Positions 37,462 through 47,286 of a stretch of DNA of 64,000 nt are shown here, in pieces. Below the pieces are notes generated by a model. The model searched no databases and was not told the DNA's origin. It saw only the letters and a list, made by a program, of their open reading frames with translations. How positions within the stretch are numbered: the first letter of the stretch is position 1; each line of letters opens with the position of its first letter. The stretch is from assembly GCA_024231955.1 (NCBI GenBank), contig JAAEPZ010000012.1, positions 186,001-250,000 on the forward strand, written 5' to 3'. Position numbers and translations under genes: made by a program. The stretch is from a bacterium (lineage in GTDB: Bacteria > Krumholzibacteriota > Krumholzibacteriia > JACNKJ01).

Positions 37462-38475
37462 TCATTGCAGATTGAGGAGACCGGCCTCCACCCAGTAGAT
37501 ATCCTGGCTGCCGTTGCCGGGTCCGTTCAGATGGTCCCGGCACCCGTCAATATCCGCCGGTATCTCCAGACAGTCTCTCGAGTCATGGCGATCACTGGTG
37601 AAGAACAGATACTGGCCGTCAACGGTAACGCGAGGGCGCATATCCGCAAACTCCGTATTAACGGCCGATCCCAGGTTCCTGGCCGGAGTCCAAGATCCGT
37701 CCTCTCCGCGATAGCTGATATACAGGTCGTTGCCGCCGAAGCCGTCGGACCTGTCGCAGGCGTCGAAGACGATGAAACTTTCGTCCGGAGCGATATAGGG
37801 ATGAAACTCCGCGTTGTCCGTATTGATGGCCGTCCCCAGTCTCTCGGGCTTGTTGTATCTCCCGCCGGTCAGTGTGCAGCGAAAGATGTCGGCGTCAACC
37901 AACTCCCCCCCCTCCTCCACCCAGGCGTGGAAATACAAAGTTCCGTTTCGAGTGACCGAAGGACTGGTCTGGTAACGATATGCGTGTACCGTATCGCCGA
38001 GATATACCGGCTCCGCCCAACCATCGTCGGTACGGTCGACATACCAGAGGCGATCGGCGTCCACCGGATCGTCCCCATCGATCTCAGGACGGTTGGAATT
38101 GAAGTAGAGACGGCTGCCGTCGGGAGAAAAACAGGGATATGAGTCGCGGTATTTGCCGGCGAAAGGGGGGATTCGGGAATGGAGAACACCGTCGCGCGTG
38201 TTGGTCACCTGGATCAGAAACGGGAACCAGGCCAGATCGGACTGCGTGACGATGACCTCATCGCCCAGGGGCGAGTGTGTCAGACATATGTCCTGATGTG
38301 AGGTTGACACAACCCCCGGCGCGAACATTTCCGGGTGCCGGCCCGGAGTATTCTGACCGAGAAGCAACTCCTCGGCAACAGCGACAGAGCAGCAGCTTAA
38401 ACAGATAGACAGGATCAAGCACCACCGGAAAACTTCCGGGCGCTCCCTCCAATGGGGAATATAGTTCGCATTCAC
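37462..38475 (-). CDS. PD40/TolB-like beta-propeller exported protein
   Basis: The 337-residue protein starts at GTG 38475, a weak start. The N terminus carries a hydrophobic signal (FRWCLILSICLSCCSVAVA). The body has PD40-type blades: CFSPDGSRLYFNSNRP, TSPSVTRNGTLYFHAW, FHPYIAPDESFIVFDACDR, MRPRVTVDGQYLFFTSDRHD. Such proteins resemble the TolB propeller and probably bind partners. It lies 12 bases after the paralogous gene at 38488-39477 and is co-transcribed with it. Confidence 0.82.
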   Translation of the reverse strand: MNANYIPHWRERPEVFRWCLILSICLSCCSVAVAEELLLGQNTPGRHPEMFAPGVVSTSHQDICLTHSPLGDEVIVTQSDLAWFPFLIQVTNTRDGVLHSRIPPFAGKYRDSYPCFSPDGSRLYFNSNRPEIDGDDPVDADRLWYVDRTDDGWAEPVYLGDTVHAYRYQTSPSVTRNGTLYFHAWVEEGGELVDADIFRCTLTGGRYNKPERLGTAINTDNAEFHPYIAPDESFIVFDACDRSDGFGGNDLYISYRGEDGSWTPARNLGSAVNTEFADMRPRVTVDGQYLFFTSDRHDSRDCLEIPADIDGCRDHLNGPGNGSQDIYWVEAGLLNLQ

Positions 38476-38487
38476 ATCGTCACCGCC

Positions 38488-39477
38488 TTAATCCGTCAGG
38501 AAGGGGGCCAAGGCCTCGATGCCGATCCAGTAGATGTCCCAGCCCCCGCTTTGCCGCGATTGCTGCAGGATCTCCCCATAGGTCAGACACACATCCTCCC
38601 GCGACAGGCGGACGCGGCGCTCGGATTGGAAGAACAGGAGCGAACCGTCCGGAGACAATCGAGGATTGCAGTCGTGGGCGCGGGAGTTGAATGCCTGTCC
38701 CAGGTTGCGGGGCGCGCTCCAGGAGCCGTCGGACTCATGTTCGGCAATCCACATATCGCCCTTCCCCAGCCCACCGGGACCATCGACCACCTCGAAGATC
38801 AGCCAGTCGCCGTTCGGGTGTATCAGTGGACAGTACTCGCCCAGGGCCGTATTGACCGGTGCCCCCAGATTCTCGGGTTCGGTATAGAGACCGTCGACCA
38901 GATGTGAAACGTACAGGTCGAAATCACCCTGGGAATCCTCGCGGTTCATGGCGAAATAGAGATCGCCATTGGCCGCCAGAGTCGGCCAGGTCTCGTGCTC
39001 GCCCTCCCGATTTACGGCGCCTGGCAGCAGGTGGGGTTCGCCCCAGCCGTCGCCCTGACGACTCACCCGCCAGATGCCGGCATCCCGCTGGTCATCCTGG
39101 GGACCGGTTGGACGGTAGGAGACGAAGATCAGGTGCTGTCCGTCGGCACTTATCACGGGCATCATATCGGAGTAGCGACCGGAGAAGGGGACGATCTCCG
39201 GCCCCCGCCAACGATCGCCCTCCAGCTTCAGGCTGGCTATTGCCGGTCGGGAACGTCCCGTAACGGTATAGTAGATCTCGTCACCATCGGGAGAGAAGGT
39301 CAGCGCCCAGTCATCCGTGCTGGTGCTGATGCGGCCCGGGGCGAACACGCGGGCCGTATCGCCGGGACGTTCGGAGTCCAGCAGAGCGAGTGCATCGGCC
39401 CAGGTGAGAGGTACAGCCCCGACATCTGCGGCAGGGATAAGCAGAGCGAGCGACAGACAGATGATGACGATCTTCAT
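38488..39477 (-). CDS. PD40/TolB-like beta-propeller exported protein (paralogue)
   Basis: The 329-residue protein starts at ATG 39477, five bases after GGAGG; a longer frame upstream lacks a site. The signal peptide is KIVIICLSLALLIPAADVGA. Blades include LTFSPDGDEIYYTVTG, MPVISADGQHLIFVSYRP, TWPTLAANGDLYFAMNRED, CPLIHPNGDWLIFEVVDG and NPRLSPDGSLLFFQSERR. It shares its ending (GGWDIYWIGIEALAP versus SQDIYWVEAGLLN) and blade order with the downstream gene, so the two arose by tandem duplication. Confidence 0.84.
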   Translation of the reverse strand: MKIVIICLSLALLIPAADVGAVPLTWADALALLDSERPGDTARVFAPGRISTSTDDWALTFSPDGDEIYYTVTGRSRPAIASLKLEGDRWRGPEIVPFSGRYSDMMPVISADGQHLIFVSYRPTGPQDDQRDAGIWRVSRQGDGWGEPHLLPGAVNREGEHETWPTLAANGDLYFAMNREDSQGDFDLYVSHLVDGLYTEPENLGAPVNTALGEYCPLIHPNGDWLIFEVVDGPGGLGKGDMWIAEHESDGSWSAPRNLGQAFNSRAHDCNPRLSPDGSLLFFQSERRVRLSREDVCLTYGEILQQSRQSGGWDIYWIGIEALAPFLTD

Positions 39478-39668
39478 GGTGACCTCCAAGTCATGCAGGT
39501 GAGTTGAGGTTAAAAGATACATATGAATCGTCAACAGCAAACGTTCGCGTTGGGCTCCGAATGTTTTGCTCACATTTCACAAAGATTGGGCGTCATGTGG
39601 GCGCAAAATCGAGGGGGATGTTCCAGAGGTGCCCCGGTGCCGGGACCAGATCGGAATCGGTACATGCG

Positions 39669-39703
39669 ACAACCCCCCATCAGTTTCAACCGATAGGGGG
39701 TTG
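39669..39703 (-). terminator. hairpin terminator
   Basis: CAACCCCC pairs with GGGGGTTG, with a loop of roughly 17 bases. It lies about 90 bases after the stop of the SBBP-repeat gene. The T run after it on the minus strand is poor. Confidence 0.5.
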
Positions 39704-39793
39704 CTGATCAAACATATGCTCGCCGGCGGCTGGTCGTTAGTGACGGTGATTCACCCATCGGGTTCACCAACGCCTGCTCGTGTCCGACGAAGG

Positions 39794-42199
39794 CTACTTG
39801 ATGAGGTTCATCTTCCGTTCGTCGACCTGATCGCCCGCCCGTAATCTGCAGGCGTAGACGCCGCTGGGCATCAGGCTCCCCGCTCCATCCCGGCCGTCCC
39901 AAGTCACCGTGTAGTCACCGGCGTTCCGATAATCGCTCACCAGGTTTCTGACCAGGCGGCCGCGCGTATCGTAGACCGACAGCGTCACGTTCCCGCTTTT
40001 GGCGACCGTGTAGCTGATGTTCGTCGTCGGGTTGAAGGGGTTGGGGTAATTGCCCCGCAACCGCAAGCCCAACGGAACCTCCCCCGGGCCGGCTCCGGTG
40101 CTGACCCGACCGAACCTGGAGATGAAGCAGTCGGTGGTGCCGCCGTTGAAGGTTCTGTCGTAACAGCCGATCGTGGTCGGGAATGTGCCCGTGTAGGTGA
40201 TCCCCGAGAGGTAGGCCGCACCGGTGTCATCGACCACGATGCATTTCCCCTTCTCCGCGCCGTGCCCCAGATAGGTCGCGTAGAGAATGTTCTCCAACGC
40301 CGCATCGAGTACGACGTAGCCAACGGAGAGGCCATTGGAGGAGCCGTCATAGGTGGAATCATAGGCGTCGGAGGTGACCGGGAAGTTGGTCGAATTCGTC
40401 GACCCGATCACATGCACGTTGCCCCAGCTGTCCAGATCGACATCCTCCCCGTCGTTGAACCGATTGCCGCCGACGAACGTGGAGGCGAGCATTGTCGACA
40501 GATCATTGCTCAGCTTACTGACGGCGTAATCGGCGTCTCCATTGCGGCTCGTGTCGAAAGCGCCCGAGGTCACGGGGTAGTTGGTCCCCGTCGTCTTGCC
40601 CGCGGTATAGACATTGCCCTCGTCGTCGACACGGATCCCCTTCAGGTTGTCCTCCCCGTCGCTGCCCAGGTAGGTCGCCGCAAGGAGCTCCGTCAGGTCT
40701 CCGTTCAATTTGGCGATGAACATGTCGTAGAATCCACCCTGGAATTCAGTCCTGAAGGCCCCGGCGGTCGTCGGGAAGCCGATCGAGCTGCTGCCGCTGA
40801 TGAACACGTTGCCGAAAGGGTCGAGTTGAATCGAGGGGCGCCACTCGTCGTTGATCCCACCGAGGAACGTACATGCCCTCAGGGTCGACAGCTCCGGCGA
40901 AAACTTGGCGACGAAGAAGTCCTGGATGTTGCCGTAGGTGCGATCATAGGCGGAGGGGGTGGTCGGCAGATCGGCGGAGTTTGTCAAACCGACTACGTAG
41001 AGATCACCGTCGGCACACATGGTCATATCTATGCGGGGGAAGACGCCACCATCCAGGTCCGTGCCGCCGAAGAAAGTGGAGGCGATGAGTGTCGTCAGAT
41101 CGTGGTCCAGCTTGGCGATGTAGACATCCTCGTCGCCCCCGTTGAAATACCTGTCGAACGCTCCACTCGTCACCGGGAAATTGGCGCTGGCCGTGTATCC
41201 GGCGATATAGACGTCATTGTTGTCGTCGAAGCAGATACCCATCCCCGTTTCCGCTCTGTTGCCGCCGATGAACGTGGCGGCGAGCAGCTCGGTCAGATCG
41301 CTGTTGAACTTGGCGATGACGCGGTCGGAGGTGCCGCTGAAACTTGTATCGTAGCTCCCCGCGGTCACGGGGAAATTGGTGGAGGCGGTTTCGCCGGTGA
41401 AGAATACGTTCCCGTCGTTGTCGACCGCCACGGAGGGCTCGTAATCTTCGTCGAGACCGTTGCCGCCGACGAAAGTCGAGGCCAGCAGCGGATCGATCAC
41501 CAGGGGAGCCTTACGGTCGTAATCACCGAGTTCGAATCCGTAACCTCCGTCCCGCAGCGCGTAGGCAACCTCGATATTCTCTCTCGACTCGCCCTCCCCC
41601 TGGTAGGCGATCGGCGCCGTAAACGTGCAGATACCCAAGTCGGTCTCCACGACCAGTTCTCCCGCCTTGTTCACAGTCAGGTTACCGGCACCTTCGAAAT
41701 TCAAATGAATCCGCCCGACATCGCCGCCGGGGCGCACGCAGAACAGCTTCTCCACATTGTCGCCGTGGGCCTTCAGTTTCACGTCGATATCCTCGTAGAC
41801 CTCGCCCAGGGAGACGATGTCGTAGGCGGGAATATCGCTGTGCCATCTGCTCCTGTCCGCCCCTTTAAAGCTGCTGATCCGAGTGGCGCAACTCTCCTCG
41901 CCCCGCACGGCTTGAACCCGACCGGCGACGAAACGCTCCTTCAGGCAGACTCCGGACCGGGTATCCGCGCGATCCGGCAGGGCGTAGACGATCTCCCCCT
42001 GCTCAGTGAGGAATACGGTGCCCCCGAAAGTGCGGGCATAGAACAGCACTCCGGCATCGACCTGGCCGACATTCCGGACAAACGGGATATTGACGTCGGG
42101 CCGTCCCGCAACAACGGTCGCGCAGGCCGGATCGACGAGTAACAGAGGCATCAGGACGAGCAATATCGCAAGTTTGACACAATCAGTGCGGAACGACAT
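39794..42199 (-). CDS. secreted SBBP-repeat protein with type IX sorting domain
   Basis: The 801-residue protein starts at ATG 42199, eight bases after AAGGAG. The signal peptide ends VDPACA. An N-terminal domain (about 25-270, opening VPFVRNVGQ-like IPFVRNVGQVDAGVLFYARTFGG) is followed by at least seven SBBP-type propeller repeats. Each repeat holds LxASTFxGGN, VDxxGNVxxxG and TNFPVTxGAYD. The last 80 residues are the FlgD-like sorting domain (NYPNPFNPTTNISYTV, VYDTRGRLVRNL, KMNLIK). The layout matches the 1959-residue protein encoded at 47287-53166. It is presumably a surface-exposed binding protein. Confidence 0.88.
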   Translation of the reverse strand: MSFRTDCVKLAILLVLMPLLLVDPACATVVAGRPDVNIPFVRNVGQVDAGVLFYARTFGGTVFLTEQGEIVYALPDRADTRSGVCLKERFVAGRVQAVRGEESCATRISSFKGADRSRWHSDIPAYDIVSLGEVYEDIDVKLKAHGDNVEKLFCVRPGGDVGRIHLNFEGAGNLTVNKAGELVVETDLGICTFTAPIAYQGEGESRENIEVAYALRDGGYGFELGDYDRKAPLVIDPLLASTFVGGNGLDEDYEPSVAVDNDGNVFFTGETASTNFPVTAGSYDTSFSGTSDRVIAKFNSDLTELLAATFIGGNRAETGMGICFDDNNDVYIAGYTASANFPVTSGAFDRYFNGGDEDVYIAKLDHDLTTLIASTFFGGTDLDGGVFPRIDMTMCADGDLYVVGLTNSADLPTTPSAYDRTYGNIQDFFVAKFSPELSTLRACTFLGGINDEWRPSIQLDPFGNVFISGSSSIGFPTTAGAFRTEFQGGFYDMFIAKLNGDLTELLAATYLGSDGEDNLKGIRVDDEGNVYTAGKTTGTNYPVTSGAFDTSRNGDADYAVSKLSNDLSTMLASTFVGGNRFNDGEDVDLDSWGNVHVIGSTNSTNFPVTSDAYDSTYDGSSNGLSVGYVVLDAALENILYATYLGHGAEKGKCIVVDDTGAAYLSGITYTGTFPTTIGCYDRTFNGGTTDCFISRFGRVSTGAGPGEVPLGLRLRGNYPNPFNPTTNISYTVAKSGNVTLSVYDTRGRLVRNLVSDYRNAGDYTVTWDGRDGAGSLMPSGVYACRLRAGDQVDERKMNLIK

Positions 42200-42878
42200 G
42201 GCGGCACTCCTTAGGTCTTCAGGGGGTGGTAAACGTGGATTCGCACCTGGGCATGCGGGAATAGCCGAACAAATCATAGAACAGGGGGGGGCGAAACACC
42301 TGAAATCGGTGTGAGATTTACATCCGATTGTCCTCGGAGAGGGCCATTTGCACGCTACTTGGCTCAATAACGGCTGTAGAGTCCGGAAATGGATTCCGGA
42401 ATTGGAGAATCCGCCAGCGACACCCATTCCGATCGGACGTCGGCAGCATTGCAGGAGTCATATCGCCCTCCATCACTCCGACGGCATCACGTCATCAGCC
42501 ATGGCGCGACTCCCGCTGCGCACCGGCGCCGCGCCCTCCTGCGGCTGTGTAAGGACATCCGTTTCGGTCTGCCCACACTTGCTTCCGTCACCTTGCCGAA
42601 CTGCGTGAGTTCCCCGTCAGGGAGGGGGCGAATATGACAAAAACGAGAATCAACGTTGATGCGGTCACACACACATGCTAAAATGCAGCACAATATTTCA
42701 AAAAAGAGCAAAATAACTGGGGAATGCCTGCAAAGCGTTATCCAACAGCTTCAGGACACGCATGGGAATCCAACAGAATCATCGCCGTAGATGTTCAACC
42801 ACCCATGCATTGACCCGACATCAGGTCCTACCTCGCTTGGCCTCCCTTCTGTTGCATCCCACACAGGAGGCGGAAACA
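42200..42878. other. 679-base divergent intergenic region
   Basis: No convincing protein gene is seen between the divergent SBBP and jelly-roll genes. Several short open frames lack ribosome sites. The last 230 bases become A/T-rich and contain a sigma-70-like promoter for the rightward gene. Confidence 0.6.
42656..42684 (+). promoter_or_regulatory. probable sigma-70 promoter
   Basis: TTGATG and TAAAAT are separated by 17 bases in an A/T-rich patch, about 190 bases upstream of the jelly-roll protein start. Each box differs from consensus by one or two bases. Confidence 0.6.
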
Positions 42879-45569
42879 ATGTTGAAACGGGAATTGAGCA
42901 GCTGCATCCAAAACACCTGCATCCCATTTATCCTGTTGGCGTTGTTCGTGGCTCTTACCACGACACCGACAATTGCCGATCCATCGGAACCAGAGCGATC
43001 AGATCGCGAAACCTCCGTTCTGTACCAAGAGGATTGGGAAGAGGGCTGGGGAGCATGGTACCCCGACGCGGGCACGTGGGATGTGGGCGAAGCGACCTCC
43101 GGCCCCAACAGCGCGCATGACGGCTCGAAGTGCGCGGCAACCAACCTCACCGGCAACTACTACAACAACGTGAACTCACGATTGATCGGTCCGAGTTGGG
43201 TACTGCCGCCAAGTCCCGAAGACGGCCAGCTCTGGCTCCGCCTCTGGCAGTGGTACTATACCGCCAGTAGCGGCGATTACGGGCGGATCGAGATCAGCAG
43301 CAACGGGGGTGAATGGGAGGAGGTACCAGGCTCGAATGTCTTCAGTTATTCCGGTGGCGTCTGGACACAAACTCTCTATGACATCTCCGCCTACGCGGGG
43401 GAGACGGTGCGTCTGGCCTTCCACTTCATCTCGGATGGCGGCTACGCGAATCCCGGCTGGTACATCGACGACGTGAGCATAGAGGAGGGCGCGCTGGTCG
43501 GCCATAACCCTGAAGGCTTCGAAGCGGGTATCGGCGACTTCATAGTCACGCAAGGTTACTGGGAAGTCGGACAGCCTGCGTCAGGCCCAGGGGCAGCGCA
43601 CTCGGGCCAAACCTGTGCGGGGACGGTACTCGGGGGTGAATACTGGAACAACATGGACACCCGCCTGATCTTCCCCACCCAGACCCTGTCCGCCTCACCG
43701 GAAGACGGCCAGCTCTGGCTCAGCTTATGGCAGTGGTTCTATACCGCCAGTAGCGCCGATTACGGAAGGGTAGAGATCAGCCGCAATGGGGGTGAATGGG
43801 AGGAGGTGCCCGGCTCTGATGTCTACAGATATTGTGGCGGCATCTGGACAAAGGCGTTCTACGACATCTCCGCCTACGCGGGAGAGACAGTGCGGCTGGC
43901 CTTCCACTTCATCTCGGATGGAGGGTATCACAATCCAGGCTGGTATATCGATGACGTGAGCATAGATGAAGGTATGCTGGCCGGCCATCAATGGGAGGAC
44001 TTCAACAGCTCTCTCCCCTGGCATTTCTGGCGGGATCTGGCCGACTGGAATGTCCTCGGCGGCGTCTGGGAGATAGGCGAACCGTCCTACGGAACTTCGG
44101 TAGCCCACTCCGGAACTCAATGCGCCGGAACCGTCCTGGGAAGCAATTACCCAAACATGGCAGATGCACGATTGATCAGCTCGGAAGTCCAGTTGCCCTC
44201 ATCCCCCGTCGGCAACCAGCTTTGGCTTCGTTTCTGGCAGTGGATCTATACCGCCAGCAGCGCGGATTACGGACAGGTCGAGATCAGCCGCAATGGCGGC
44301 GAATGGGAAGAGGTGCCCAACTCCGACGTCTCCAATTACCGCGGGGGCCTCTGGACGCAGGCGCTCTACGACATCTCCGCCTACGCGGGGGAGACGGTAC
44401 GTCTGGCCTTCCACTTCATCTCGGATGGGGGCTACACTGATCCCGGCTGGTACATCGACGACATTGGACTCATCGAGGGGCCGCGCACGTTCCGCGGCAG
44501 CCCCGACAGCTTCGAGTCGGGCATAGGCGGCTGGGTCGTCCAGGACAACACCTGGGAGGCCGGAGTGCCGACGAGCGGCCCAGGCACCGCGTACACGGGT
44601 CTGAACTGTGTCGCCACACGCCTCGACGCCAATTACCCCAACAACGTCAGTCCGCGCTTCATCTCTCCACCCTTTGTAGTCGAGCCCCTGACACCTGGGT
44701 CGCCGGTTCTGTTCAAGTACAAACACTGGTATAGCCTGAGCAACGATCAGGGGAACGTCGAGTTCTCGGTCAACGGTGGCGACTGGCAGATACTCGACAC
44801 CTACAGCGGCACGGGCGGTGGTGTCTGGACGCCGACGCCGCCCATCGATCTGACGGCCTACGCGGATTCCACAATCCAGATGGCGTTCCACCTGGTGTCC
44901 GGCGGTTCGAGCCCGAGTTCCGGCTGGTTCATTGATGATGTCGAGATCACGAACGTGGACTTCGTTCGACCATCCGCGCCCCAGAACCTGATCGTGGAAT
45001 ACTTCGAGCCCGCATCGGTGCCGCCGGCGGAACCCATGTCCAATCCGATCCTGACCTGGAGATCAGTGGATGATGAGGATCTGGCCTGCTATGCGATCTA
45101 CCGCGGTTACGAAGAGGACTTCTCGCCCGACTTCGGGACGCGCATCGCGTTGACCACCGAGACGGCGTACACCGACCTGCAGGCCCACGGCAGCTACTAC
45201 CATTACAAGATAGCCGCCATCGACACGCTCTGGAACGAGAGCGAGATCGTCTCGCCCACCGAACTCGTCGGCGTGCACGATCCCGGCGACGACGAGGCGG
45301 CACCAGCGTGCGCGGTTCTGCTGGCGAACGCGCCCAACCCCTTCAACCCCACGACGAGCATCCGTTTTGGTCTGCCGGTGGAGCAGCACGTCAGGCTCTC
45401 CATTTTCGACCTGCGGGGCCGCAGGCTCCAAACACTGGTGGATGGTGTAATGCCAGCCGGCTACCACACCGAGGTTTTCGGGGGCGACGGTCTCGCCTCC
45501 GGGATCTACCTCTACCGTCTGGAAACCGAGCAGGAGGTGCTCTGCAGGAAGATGACGCTCCTCAAGTAA
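42879..45569 (+). CDS. secreted protein with four MAM-like jelly-roll modules and type IX sorting domain
   Basis: The 896-residue protein starts at ATG 42879, eight bases after GGAGG. The signal peptide is CIQNTCIPFILLALFVALTTTPTIA. Four tandem modules of about 160 residues follow, each with a W-E-x-G-x-P-x-x-G start, a LWLRLWQWYYTASSxDYG-type strand, NGGEWEEVPGS and GWYIDDV. The first three are nearly identical; the fourth is diverged. This is the jelly-roll type seen in MAM and immune-inhibitor-A proteins. A fibronectin III-like domain (about 710-800) and a FlgD-like sorting domain (NAPNPFNPTTSIRFGL to KMTLLK) close the protein. It is probably a surface adhesin; this is inferred. Confidence 0.87.
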   Translation: MLKRELSSCIQNTCIPFILLALFVALTTTPTIADPSEPERSDRETSVLYQEDWEEGWGAWYPDAGTWDVGEATSGPNSAHDGSKCAATNLTGNYYNNVNSRLIGPSWVLPPSPEDGQLWLRLWQWYYTASSGDYGRIEISSNGGEWEEVPGSNVFSYSGGVWTQTLYDISAYAGETVRLAFHFISDGGYANPGWYIDDVSIEEGALVGHNPEGFEAGIGDFIVTQGYWEVGQPASGPGAAHSGQTCAGTVLGGEYWNNMDTRLIFPTQTLSASPEDGQLWLSLWQWFYTASSADYGRVEISRNGGEWEEVPGSDVYRYCGGIWTKAFYDISAYAGETVRLAFHFISDGGYHNPGWYIDDVSIDEGMLAGHQWEDFNSSLPWHFWRDLADWNVLGGVWEIGEPSYGTSVAHSGTQCAGTVLGSNYPNMADARLISSEVQLPSSPVGNQLWLRFWQWIYTASSADYGQVEISRNGGEWEEVPNSDVSNYRGGLWTQALYDISAYAGETVRLAFHFISDGGYTDPGWYIDDIGLIEGPRTFRGSPDSFESGIGGWVVQDNTWEAGVPTSGPGTAYTGLNCVATRLDANYPNNVSPRFISPPFVVEPLTPGSPVLFKYKHWYSLSNDQGNVEFSVNGGDWQILDTYSGTGGGVWTPTPPIDLTAYADSTIQMAFHLVSGGSSPSSGWFIDDVEITNVDFVRPSAPQNLIVEYFEPASVPPAEPMSNPILTWRSVDDEDLACYAIYRGYEEDFSPDFGTRIALTTETAYTDLQAHGSYYHYKIAAIDTLWNESEIVSPTELVGVHDPGDDEAAPACAVLLANAPNPFNPTTSIRFGLPVEQHVRLSIFDLRGRRLQTLVDGVMPAGYHTEVFGGDGLASGIYLYRLETEQEVLCRKMTLLK
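43381..44430 (+). repeat. triplicated near-identical segment within the jelly-roll gene
   Basis: A block encoding DISAYAGETVRLAFHFISDGG recurs at about 43381, 43864 and 44371, with spacing near 480 and 510 bases and only a few differences over about 58 bases. The whole module (about 490 bases) is repeated three times, indicating recent internal duplication or homogenisation. Confidence 0.85.
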
Positions 45570-45587
45570 ATGACCTCAACCCAGCTG

Positions 45588-45614
45588 AACCCCGGCATCT
45601 CGTATGCCGGGGTT
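45588..45614. terminator. bidirectional hairpin between convergent genes
   Basis: AACCCCGGCAT pairs perfectly with ATGCCGGGGTT around a five-base loop, 18 bases after the jelly-roll stop. T runs are lacking on both sides, but the 11-bp stem is strong and well placed for both convergent genes. Confidence 0.65.
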
Positions 45615-45791
45615 CAGGCAATTCAGCCGGTCCAGATGCCGCGGCAGAGGGTACACTATCTGCACGGATATCTATCGCCACGGCATCAATCAGGGCGTGG
45701 AGAGGCCGCAAGGATCGTCTTAAGGAACTCGCGCACAGGCAGGGCGGGTCGTTGCCCTCAATTTGGGACCGAAACATTACGCGCCTTGAAC

Positions 45792-46991
45792 CTAGGGCAG
45801 TCGGTAGCAGATGATCTCGTAGATCCCATCCGTTTCGTCGTCGCCGGCCCGCCACTCGCGGTAATCGGTATCGATGTTCCGGATCACATGGAACAGCTCG
45901 CCCGACAGGTAGAACCTGTCCGTGTAATAGCACCCATCGCCCAGCAGCGTGACCCGTCGGTCGAAACGACCCCGCGTGTCGAAGACGTCGAACGTGGCGA
46001 TCTCCCCCGGCTCCACGTCGCAGGCGCCGCGACTCGACAAGACCCACAGCGTGCCGTCATCGCGCGCGAACATCTCCTGAATCGACATATCCGTCTCCGC
46101 CGTCGCGAAGGAGATCGGCTGACGGCGATAGGTTCTCCCCACCATCGCCTCATCATACGCCCGTTGCAGATTATCGCGATAACTGCGCTCCCGCTGGCGG
46201 GGCTCGTATTCGCGATGGATCACCCGCACCGGATCACCCGACGGGGAGATCACCTGGATCTCGTATCGATCGTAGGTCGCGCATACGAACGTTGTCCCGT
46301 TCGGGCCGACGGTCCAGTCGAAGGGCGAGATGCTGTAGGTCCGCTCCCACTCCCTGTGCGCGGCATCGTCCACATCACGCTTCCGATCCCTCTCGTGGAT
46401 TTTGATCATGGTATCCGCCTCCCCGTCCCATCGGAACAGGGCGTCCTGCACACGGGTGAAATGGGGATCGGACCGATCCCGCCTGGCGGCGCGCAGGTAT
46501 AAATGATCGGCGGCATATTCGCCGTTGCGGAGGATGGCTCGCCAGCGGCCCGGCCAGATCTCGGGGAGCGGGAAACCCTCCCGGGGAATGCCGTCAAGCG
46601 ACCACTGCACGATCTTCGCGGGGTAGGACTGGATGATGCCGACCGTGCCCTGCCCGGTCAGGAAGAGATCCACCGGCCGCTCGTACTCCGCAGGTCCTTC
46701 ACCCACACGGCCTATCCTGTGAACGATCTCCCCCGTTCCGTCGACGACGATCACATCCTTCATCTGGGAATCGAGGATGTAGGTGCGGTTATCGTCATCG
46801 ACATCAAGATCATAGATGTGGCCGATGATCTCATCCTCCTCATCACCGCCCAGGCGCCACAGCTCCACAAGCCGAATCGTTTCCGGGGCATTGACGGAGG
46901 TCGCCGGGTTGTCGGCGATCTCCACCGCGCCCCCGGAGAGGGTGGAGACAAATGTGATCAGGATCACCAGCGGCAGGATAACTCGTCTCAT
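45792..46991 (-). CDS. 6-bladed beta-propeller (NHL-like) exported protein
   Basis: The 399-residue protein starts at ATG 46991 after GAAGGA, with the signal peptide RRVILPLVILITFVSTLSGGA. Six-bladed propeller features include YDLDVDDDNRTYILDSQMKDVIVVDGTGEIVHRIGRVGEGPAEYERP, the GxGxxEY-type motif common in this family, and FDVFDTRGRFDRRVTLL. No lipobox or sorting domain is seen. Relatives occur widely in FCB-like bacteria, where their role is mostly unknown. It is a single-gene unit. Confidence 0.82.
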   Translation of the reverse strand: MRRVILPLVILITFVSTLSGGAVEIADNPATSVNAPETIRLVELWRLGGDEEDEIIGHIYDLDVDDDNRTYILDSQMKDVIVVDGTGEIVHRIGRVGEGPAEYERPVDLFLTGQGTVGIIQSYPAKIVQWSLDGIPREGFPLPEIWPGRWRAILRNGEYAADHLYLRAARRDRSDPHFTRVQDALFRWDGEADTMIKIHERDRKRDVDDAAHREWERTYSISPFDWTVGPNGTTFVCATYDRYEIQVISPSGDPVRVIHREYEPRQRERSYRDNLQRAYDEAMVGRTYRRQPISFATAETDMSIQEMFARDDGTLWVLSSRGACDVEPGEIATFDVFDTRGRFDRRVTLLGDGCYYTDRFYLSGELFHVIRNIDTDYREWRAGDDETDGIYEIICYRLP

Positions 46992-47286
46992 AAATATCCT
47001 TCGATGTTGGCGGGACTTCAGCGTCAGGACAGCCCTGAGGCGCATCCTTGACGGAAAGCGCCCGCAGCCACGCAATCGATCGCGATTGTTCGCGGAAAGA
47101 TCAGATACACAAATAGAGATCCAAAACACTATTGCAGGTCGCCGCCCTCCGGATTCGTTGGTCAATCATACGACACCACCCTGCCGCTGCACAACCTCCG
47201 ATGCATTCGAAGCGGACAGCGAGATCGAACTCGGAAAGATGATTTATTTGAAGTAGTATTGAGAGGCATGTTTAACCGTCCCCATA
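46992..47286. other. 295-base intergenic region with a possible gene remnant
   Basis: The plus strand near 47208-47256 reads FEADSEIELGKMIYLK followed by TAG. This resembles the last strand of the FlgD-like sorting domain. The region upstream does not match the rest of that domain in any frame, so it is at most a decayed fragment. Confidence 0.35.

Noticed and set aside
40262..42142. A 626-residue plus-strand frame antisense to the SBBP-repeat gene
   Set aside because: Its regularity only mirrors the repeats on the coding strand.
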